Source: Magnolia sinica
Taxonomy: Eukaryota > Streptophyta > Magnoliopsida > Magnoliales > Magnoliaceae
Reading direction: 5' to 3'
Assembly: GCF_029962835.1 (NCBI RefSeq)
Contig: NC_080574.1
Coordinates: 28,308,001-28,372,000, forward strand
Length of the DNA: 64,000 nt
Shown: piece by piece, positions 56,388 to 64,000 of the stretch
Position numbering within the stretch: position 1 is the stretch's first letter
How the letters are laid out: every line of letters starts with the position of its first letter
Position numbers and translations under genes: made by a program
The notes under the pieces: generated by a model
Seen by the model: only the letters and a program-made list of their open reading frames with translations
Database searches by the model: none
What the model was told of the DNA's origin: nothing

Positions 56388-56998
56388 TGTTGGAAGATGT
56401 CTTAAATCTTCTATCCGTGATGCTCGACCAGTCGAGGGACTGGCTCAACTAGTTGAAGGTCCCTTCGACTGGTCGAAGCCCATTCGACTCGAAGTCCAGC
56501 AACGATGTATTTGGGAATTCCGGGACGCTCGACCAATCGAGGGACAAGCATGACCAGTCGAAGGGGTCCTTCGACCAGTCGAAGCCCAAGCTCGACTAGT
56601 CGTGGGTTACGCAGACGGTGCGCAGTTTGTGCGCGGACTGCATAAATTTGAGGCGGTTTCTAGGGAGGTGCGTAAGTGGGGTTTCCCCATCTATAAATAG
56701 GAGTCCCTAGGGCCATTCTCATGCATGCTAAGACTTTCTAAAGGGGTTCTAAGGGTTCCTCAAAGGGTTTTAGAGTTTCTAAAGGGTGTAGCAAGGGTGA
56801 GATTCGAGGTTGTTCGAATCGGGTAAATCCTTTCTCTTTGTAATTTATGCTTTCATGTGGAATTCTGTCGCTTTGTGCCGTGGTTTTTTCTTGAAAGAGT
56901 TTTCCACGTTAAATCTTTGCGTTCTCTTATGATTGCTTGGCGCCATTGGATTGCTATCCTAGATCCATATCTGTGTGATTCTGCAGCACAAATCCCCA
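56388..56998 (+). repeat. Copia 5' LTR with repeated GACCAGTCGA motifs
   Basis: 611 bases, TGTTGG to CCCCA. It has a TATA box TATAAATA at 56692-56699 and six near-palindromic decamers of type CGACCAGTCG between 56425 and 56602. The primer site follows at 57004. Confidence 0.85.
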
Positions 56999-57057
56999 AT
57001 AAGTGGTATCAGAGCAATCGTTGGGGCACAAATTTGAATTTGAAGGATAAGCAATAA

Positions 57058-60000
57058 TGGTAAGCACTAGGTATGATATTGAGAAGTACACAGAGAAAAA
57101 TAATTTTGAGTTATGGAAGATCAAGATGATCAGTTCCTTAATCAAGCAACACGAAGATGGTGCTCTTGAGGAGTGAAAGTTTACTATGACTGATGATAAT
57201 TGGAATATTCTTGATAAGAAGGCCTTATCATCGATCTATTTATGTCTCACTATTGAGGGTCAAATATTGCATATCAGACCTCAATTATTTCCTAAATTTA
57301 TGAACATGGTACTATTTAACGGTCCGATTTAATCGTGTTTGTGATGCAGAGTGTATTTACGAGCTTGTATTGAAATAAGATGTCAAAAGCATGGATTTAA
57401 CGCCCATGAGTCATCAAGGCAAGGGATGGACCCCAGGGGACCAAGATCGACAAATTTACACGCCAGAGATCCAAGAAGATCAAGCCGTTCATGTTAAAGA
57501 GGCCTGAAATTGGTCCAGAATACAAGATCATAGGGTTCCTGCCATCAGATTGACACGAAACTTCATACATGGCCTGGGGACCATAAATTAACCATACATG
57601 TAAAATTTCAACCATGGGATATCTCTGGAAGTGGGCTAACGGATGGATCAGCCCCGTAATTCATTGAGTGGGGCCCACGTGCTATCTGGATATGCCTCAA
57701 CTTCGGATTCAACACATTATATGAGGAGACAAGACGAATGGATGGATCTGATTTCCTAGAACCATCATAGTGGAACCCACCTGAGTTGGGTGTGCATAGT
57801 GCACAAGTGCACTAGCCGTGTACGGCAACGAGCTTCCTTCTTAAAAACGGAAACTCTGTTTTCATTCCAGCGTGCGTAACATGGACTTACGCTGTGATCT
57901 TTGTGGGCCAATACCGTGCATCAAAGGTCCGATCTGGACCGTCCATGAGACTCACAAGGTCCCTCTCAGCCACACCTAAGTGACAGAATTGAATAATACA
58001 ATGAAGATTGGTTTTTCAACTGTTCAAAAGTGGAATGGACGGTAGAGCAGAAAATCAAGTGGACCGCATCAAAAGCAATCCAAAAGCAGTCACTTCCTAC
58101 TGAAATTTCGAGTATATTCTAATGGACGGCATGGATTTCCCATTAGAATTCGATCATGGGGCCCTCTGACACCACCGACTCAAAACGGAAATTTCCGTTT
58201 CTTCTAGCGTGAAACAGAGCACCGTTTGATTTGTAGTGGGCCTCCATTATGGTCCAAATGCTCAATCCGAGCCGTCCATCATGTAAAGTGGCTCAATTTA
58301 ATCAATCCCATGTTGACCTTGTACACTCATGCACGCACATGTGCTGGTTTCAACAGTTACAAACGGACAGCCCTGTACAGATTGCAGCTTGATTTCTACC
58401 TTCGGCCGCGTCAATAATATTCCAAAACCACCCATATCTTGCTGAAATTTCATGTACAATCCAAGAATGGATTGGATCTTGTGAGCCATTTCAAGAAATG
58501 GGTCCCACCAACGTCCAGTGTCAGTCAGTAGGCCCTGCTGCGCACGTTGCTACGTAAGCTTACGCACGTCACCGACTAACCTCCACCGACACAGCCTTAG
58601 CTATAAAAGGAGAATAAAGGGAGAGAGAAGGGGAGCCGAATTCCTTGGACATGCACAAGAGGAGGAGTGGAGTTTGTAGGGTTTTTATTTTTATTTTTCT
58701 ATTTTATTTTTCCTTTCTTTAAGGTGTAGCCTAATCACGTTACTAGGCTAAACCTCTTAGCTAGGGCTAAGAGGTGAAGCTTGTAGTGTGATTGGGTTGT
58801 TAGCTTTGCTTTGATTCATGATTATTGAACTCTTGTAGATTTTAGTTTGATTATTAAGGAATACTTTTAGTTTTTAATGGTTTATTGTGACTCAAATTAC
58901 AGTAGATCTGCAATAGTTTTGAGTATGTTCTTTTCATTATGAGATTGTGAACTTAGGAGGCTTTGTTGTTCACCATTGTCTCCTTGGCATGGTTGGGTGA
59001 TGGAATCCCTTCCTAACTTTCACAATTCTCTTGTGATTGGTTGTAAGTTTGGTAAATTGTTGTTGTTTACCATAATCTTCTGGGCATGGTTAGGTGATGG
59101 AATCACTTCCAAATCTACACTAATCGTATCTGTTGATGATTAGATCCATGAGATATTCAGAGATCTGACAAATCTCTTCTTACCAACTGGATAGGATGGG
59201 ACTCTGATTCCAGTTGTGTCCTTGAATCAATACAAGGTAACTTCCCAATTGCTACAAGTGGATCCTTGGCACCCTAGTTCCCACCTTTATTTTTATTAGT
59301 TTTTAATTAATCTATTCACAATTATTCCCTCATATTCGCTTGATTTAGATTACATCTTAGTCTAGTTCTAGTTCTATTTAGTTTCAGATTATGTACAGGT
59401 TTCAGTCCCTCAAGATTCGACCTCGGTCTCACCGAGTTTATTACTACATCACAACCCTATACTTGGGGAGTGAACAAGTTTTTGGCGCTCACGACCGTCA
59501 TGATGGTGGCCCATGAGCATCGCGTGTATAGAGAGTGTATGTGCACTCAACGTGCACCGGATGGAGAAACCAGGTCAAAGTTGGTATTGATCGACTCCTT
59601 ACGCAAAACGGCAACTGCCGTTACAGCGAAGATCTACACCAATCGTCGGTTGATGTTGTGGGCCCCGCCCATTGTCCATATGGACAATCCAAACCGTTCA
59701 TCAGATTCGTAGAGTCCTGCTCACCAAGTCATAGGTGATGATTTTTGAGGAAACAAGGAGGATGGATCGCAAACATCCAAAAGGAAGATGGACGGTGGAA
59801 TGAAATCATCCATGGGCCACCAAGAAGCTGATCCAAAATAGGTCATGTCTGACTGATTTTTCAAGAGGAAGCTAATGAATGGACTAGATCTCCCCACCGA
59901 CACTAATCATGGGCCCCTCCAATCAAACAGCCATACGCAGTCACGTGCAAAGGCTCTGTTCTGCGCACGACCGAGAAAACCGGATATTTTGGCGTGATCA

Positions 60001-61957
60001 GTGATCAAATCAGCAACCAGGAAGCTGATCCGAACCATCCAAGGTGTTCGCAGGATGAAGTCAATCACATATGTGTGGGTACAACTCCTAAAGAGATACT
60101 GAAAGCAGATCTAACTCGGTTTCAAAATCCCGCCGCAATTAGCAAAATTCCAGACACTGTCTGACTTTTGTTGATATTGTGATCCACGTTCGGAAATTTC
60201 CCTCAATCCAGACCTTCCAAATTAAGACAGAGGGAGATCCGGTTGTCAATGCTTTCTAAAAAAAACGAGGAAAGCTCTTCATTGAAGCGTGCTCCGCGAA
60301 ATCTCTTACCGATTGTCGTTTTAGTGCCGCGCAGGAATCTCGGACGTAGTGGGACGTTTGCTGAGTTACACCATATGTAGATCCAGGACCATCAGATGAC
60401 GATCTGGAACCGCCCAAATGTTCAGCTGATGGATGAGGTAGATTAGACTTAAGTTGTTAGTGCAATTGATGCCGTAGCATCTGCCAAGTTCATCCAATCT
60501 GGCTAGGCAAAACAGGGCTTGCGCAAAGACCTGCTGAGTTTAGCTTCTTCACCGCCCCTGGCAGCCTATAAAAGAAAGAGGAAAGAGAGAAGATGGGGAT
60601 CGGAAGGAAGAAAAGAAAAGGAGAAGAAAGAGAGAAGTGAGATTCAATCTTCAGTGAGAGAGAAATAGAGAGAATTTTTAGAGTTGTTCTTTTCCTTGTG
60701 ATTTTTGAGAGTTTTAGCCCAATTATGTCAAGCTAAACCTCTTAGCTAGGGCTAAGAGGAGAAGCTTGTGGCGTGATGGGAGTACTCCTACAGCTTTGAT
60801 TCATGTTGAACTGATTTTGATGCTAGTTGATTTTATGAAATGCCTTTAGTTTTTAATGATGTATTGTGACTTAAATTACAATATATCTGCGATGGCTTTG
60901 AGTATGTCCATTCCCTTATTGTGATTATGCAGTTAGGAAGCCCTGTTGTCATCATTGCCCCTTGGACATGGTTGGATGACGGAACCCTTCCTAACATTCA
61001 TACATCACTCAGATTGGCTGTGGATTGGTTTAATTCTGTTGTTTGTTTTGTCTCATGGGCATGGTTTTATGATGGAATCCATTCTAATTTACACCCGTCT
61101 GATCTCTTGAAAACTAGATTAAATAAAGTTAAGAATTGATTTTCAGGTTATATCTTCCAACTAGATGAAGATGGGACTCGAAGTCCAGTTGAGTTCATGA
61201 ATCGACCGTAGATCTTCCTGATCTCTACAAGTGGATCCTCTGAATCCCTAGTTTCCTACCTCTAAATTTCTTAAGTTTTACATTAATATTTCACCATTAT
61301 TTCCTCAAATTCATTCGATTTAGATTTCATCTTAATCTAGATCTAGTTCTAGTGAGTTTCAGATTACGCACAGGTTTCTGTCCCTTGGGATTCGACCTCG
61401 GTCTTACCAAGTTTATTACTACATGACAACCCTATACTTGGGGAGTGAACACTCACGGATGAGGTTCTCTACAATGTCATGAGGGAGAAAACTGCGGCTA
61501 AGTTGTGGACGAAGTTAGAGGATATCTATGCGAAAAAATTCTCTAAAAATCGCCTACACTTGAAGCGGCAGTGGTATAACTTCAAGATGGCAGAGGATGG
61601 AAATCTGGAGGCTCACACAACAACTTTAATAAATTGGTTTGCAAATTGCTGGATATGGAGGAAGTAATGAAAGATGAAGAACAAGCATGTATATTGCTGA
61701 ATTCTCTTTCAATGTCGTATGAGTCATTCAAGGACACAATATGCACCACGAATAAAATCCTGAGTGTCGACACCGTTATCTCAGCCCTTCAAGGGAAGGC
61801 CATGAGAAAGCTTAACGACGACATGGGGACATCTTCTGATACACTGTTTACGAGGGGCATGAATTCTGAGTAAGATACGGAGTCTTCGATGTCAAGATCC
61901 AAATCCAAGGGCAAGACAAAGGAAAGTTGAAGTGCTGGAATTGTGAGATGGAAGGAC
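57058..61957 (+). mobile_element. Copia gag region, interrupted by gypsy remnant
   Basis: The first part (57058-57250) reads MVSTRYDIEKYTEKNNFELW and DNWNILDKKALSSIYLCL. The second part (from 61457) reads LWTKLEDIYAKKFSKNRLHL and later KCWNCEMEGHVKKHC, a zinc knuckle. These are UBN2-type Copia gag segments. The five-base duplication CTCAC marks the insertion between them. It is broken, with a few breaks. Confidence 0.85.
57251..61451 (+). mobile_element. Gypsy-type remnant of two LTRs and a primer site
   Basis: Flanked by a perfect duplication CTCAC (57246-57250 and 61452-61456). The first LTR (57251-59476, 2226 bases) aligns with the solo LTR 42731-44924. It is followed by a primer-site-like AGTTTTTGGCGCTCACGACC and then by a second, shorter copy of the LTR (about 59505-61451) with the same 3' end CTTGGGGAGTGAACA. 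No internal coding region remains. The primer type suggests the Athila/Tat side of Ty3/gypsy, but the lineage cannot be proven from LTRs. Confidence 0.85.
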
Positions 61958-62099
61958 ATGTGAAGAAGCATTGTATAATTCCTAAATCTAATAGAGAAGA
62001 TTATGAAGCTTCATACCAGGAGGCTAACACTACCACGTCAGATGGATTGAGTGGATGTGATGGTGATGTTTTGTCTGTATCTACGATCAGACACTTTTA

Positions 62100-63900
62100 C
62101 GATGATCGTAAGGATGAGTGGATTCTAGACACAGGGGCATCTTTTCACATGATTTCTCATCAGAGTTAATTCGTCGGCTACAATGAGTGCGATGGTGGAC
62201 AAGTGTTTATGGGCAATGACATTACCTGTAATTTTGTAGTTGTTGGTACGGTATGCATCAAGATATTTGATAAGACAGAGCGTACCCTGATTGATGTGAG
62301 GCACGTTCCTGACATGAAGAAGAATCTGATTTCTCTTGGTATATTTAAGACAATGGGCTGTAAGTACACAAGTATTGATGGTGCTCTTAAAGTATCTAAG
62401 GGGGCACGGGTAATCATGAAAGCATAATGACTCGATAATGTTTACAGGTTGATTGAGCACTTCAAAAGGTGGAGCTGTAGTGACTGTAACGGATTTCACC
62501 TCTGCACGTGTGTGGTATGCTGGACATGGCCACATGAGTGGCTAGGGCAGGAAGGATGTGACGCATGGACAGAGATACAGAGTAAGTGGAGCAGCCACCC
62601 GTGAGAAGAATCACACAGCATAATCGCAGAATATCAGCGAGGTACATGGACGACTCCAATATCGCATATGCTCTCGTTACAAGCGAGGGGGATCCGTCTT
62701 CTATTCAGATGGCTCTAGGCGAGCTTGGTGCTAAGAAATGGAAGGTGACTATGGGCGATGTGATGGACTCTTTGTACCAGATCGACACATGAGAGCTGGT
62801 GGAGCTTCCAGTGGGCCGGGAAGTGGTTGGATGCAGGTGGATCTTAAGGAGGATACAACATAGATATAGAATGAGGTTGATAGTGAAGGGTTATGCTTAG
62901 AGAGAATGGATCGACTTCTCAGAGATATTCACGCCGACGGTATAACATGTGTCTATTAGATCCGTGATTGATGCTGATTGTCCAATGTGATCTCGAGCTA
63001 GAAGGATGGATGTGGAGTCTGCACTCCTACAATGGAAATTGGAAGAGTAGATATATATGAAGCAACCAAAGCGGTTCGAAGTTTAAAGGAGCTGAGAAAA
63101 AAGTTTGCTCGAGGTCGTGGTACGACCTGTCGCCTAGGCAGTGGTATAAAATTTGATTCCTTCATGGTGAGTCAGGAATTGTATGCTGATGACATGTAGA
63201 TCGCCAATTATGACATATCTGAAATCAATGTATTGAAGACTCGGTTAAGTGAGACATTCAAGATGAATGATCGGGGGGGCTACAAAGATGGTTCTTGGCT
63301 TTGAGACTGAAAGAGGAGTAGGTTTTGGTTATCTCAGGTAAAATACCTTGGGTAGTTATTGATCACATATGTGATGGACCAGGCAAAGCCGGAGAGCGTT
63401 CCATACGCGTCTCTCCTCAAGTTTTCCTCAGAACATGTCCCAAAACAGATGAGGAAAAGTACGATATGTCTCATAGGCCTTATTTAAATGCGTTTGGCAG
63501 TGTATGTCATGGTTTGTATTAGATTGATTATTTCACAGGCAATCGGTGTTGTAAGCAAATACCCCGGTAAGCAACATTGGATGGCGGTGAGATGGTTACT
63601 TCGATACATTCGAGGTAAAAAGACTATGTCTTTACTTTTGGGAAGACAGAGACAAAGTTGGTTGGGTATATGGATTCAGATTACGTAGGCAGTGTGGGTC
63701 GACTTCAGGTTACTCGTTTGTACTAGCGATTGGAGCAATTAATTAAAAGTCCATGTTATTCGATAAGTGCTTGAGGAAGGAGGCGTAACACTGGAGAAGA
63801 TTCATACCAGCGTGAATCCGAAAGACATGATCACCAAGGTCGTTCCTGTAGAGAAGTTCAAGTTCTTTGCAACTTCTTTGGGCTTGGCGATGGCGTAAAA
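62100..63900 (+). mobile_element. Copia protease to RNase H remnant
   Basis: The protease motif EWILDTGASFHMISHQS is followed by a segment with RTLIDVRHVPDMKKNLISLG (core of the region between protease and integrase). Worn reverse transcriptase follows, and RNase H pieces such as YPGKQHWMAVRWLLRYIRG and NPKDMITKVVPVEKFKF. It belongs to 56388-64000. It is broken, with many breaks. Confidence 0.8.
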
Positions 63901-64000
63901 GAAAGACGGAGTGTGCACGAGAAGATATGATGCGATGCGGAGATAAGAGAAGATGTCAAAAAGCTATACGATTGAAGATTGAAGACATGGTGGAGATTGT

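Larger units (their letters stand above)
56388..64000 (+). mobile_element. Copia element, runs off the right edge
   Basis: The 5' LTR 56388-56998 begins TGTTGGAAGATGTC. The primer site TGGTATCAGAGC is at 57004-57015. Gag, zinc knuckle, protease, a pre-integrase segment, worn reverse transcriptase and RNase H follow, and the purine-rich ATGGTGGAGATTG runs into TGT at the last bases of the window, the start of the 3' LTR. The integrase core is not recognised. The gag region is split by the gypsy remnant 57251-61451. It is broken, with many breaks in pol. Confidence 0.88.

Noticed and set aside
56425-56602. CRISPR-like array
   Set aside because: The repeats are 10 bases, near-palindromic, irregularly spaced and lie in a plant LTR.

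Overview
The window is nuclear DNA of a flowering plant. The only well-supported host gene is the mitochondrial class 2 dihydroorotate dehydrogenase (PYRD), the fourth step of de novo pyrimidine synthesis. Nearly everything else is nested transposable elements of plant type: Copia, chromovirus and Tat-lineage Ty3/gypsy retrotransposons, L1-type LINEs, hAT transposons and MITEs. I cannot name the species.

Positions 1-29,355 are one gene on the minus strand. Ten PYRD exons can be read with GT-AG splice sites and continuous reading frame: 29221-29355, 15943-16025, 8033-8356, 7552-7807, 7266-7346, 7053-7160, 6933-6962, 2909-3046, 2701-2738 and 2462-2561. Together they give 431 codons. The last roughly 25-30 codons must lie left of the window. 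Intron 1 is 13.2 kb, intron 2 is 7.6 kb and intron 7 is 3.9 kb. Intron 1 holds a LINE tail, a TRIM-like element and a Copia element (18148-27306). A LINE sits in that element's 5' LTR with a 16-bp target duplication, and a small hAT sits inside the LINE with an 8-bp duplication. A second, transposase-bearing hAT lies at its 3' end and itself carries a MITE. Intron 2 holds a LINE tail, a MITE within a MITE and a chromovirus (10537-15746) with a 5-bp target duplication. The presumed promoter (29356-29740) has a perfect E2F site, a telo-box and site II motifs, a combination expected for a growth- and S-phase-linked mitochondrial gene.

Positions 30,558-47,850 are a minus-strand Copia element missing its 5' part. 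Its 3' LTR contains a 10.9-kb Tat-lineage gypsy (31644-42519, duplication TTATA) that has an additional opposite-strand ORF region. Between this LTR and the Copia pol gene sits a 2.2-kb solo LTR (42731-44924, duplication TTGAA).

Positions 47,850-56,387 hold a 4.46-kb probable solo LTR (49532-53987, duplication TAAAT), an unrecognised short ORF and a broken fragment of a uridine kinase-like gene with a repeated P-loop. From 56,388 to the end there is a plus-strand Copia element whose 3' LTR begins three bases before the window stops. Its gag region is split by a gypsy remnant made of two LTRs (57251-61451, duplication CTCAC).

I found no rRNA or tRNA genes and no CRISPR array. No previously unknown gene system is evident. 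The most informative signals are the PYRD gene structure and promoter, the datable nesting of elements, the hAT parent with its deletion derivative, and the opposite-strand ORF of the Tat element.
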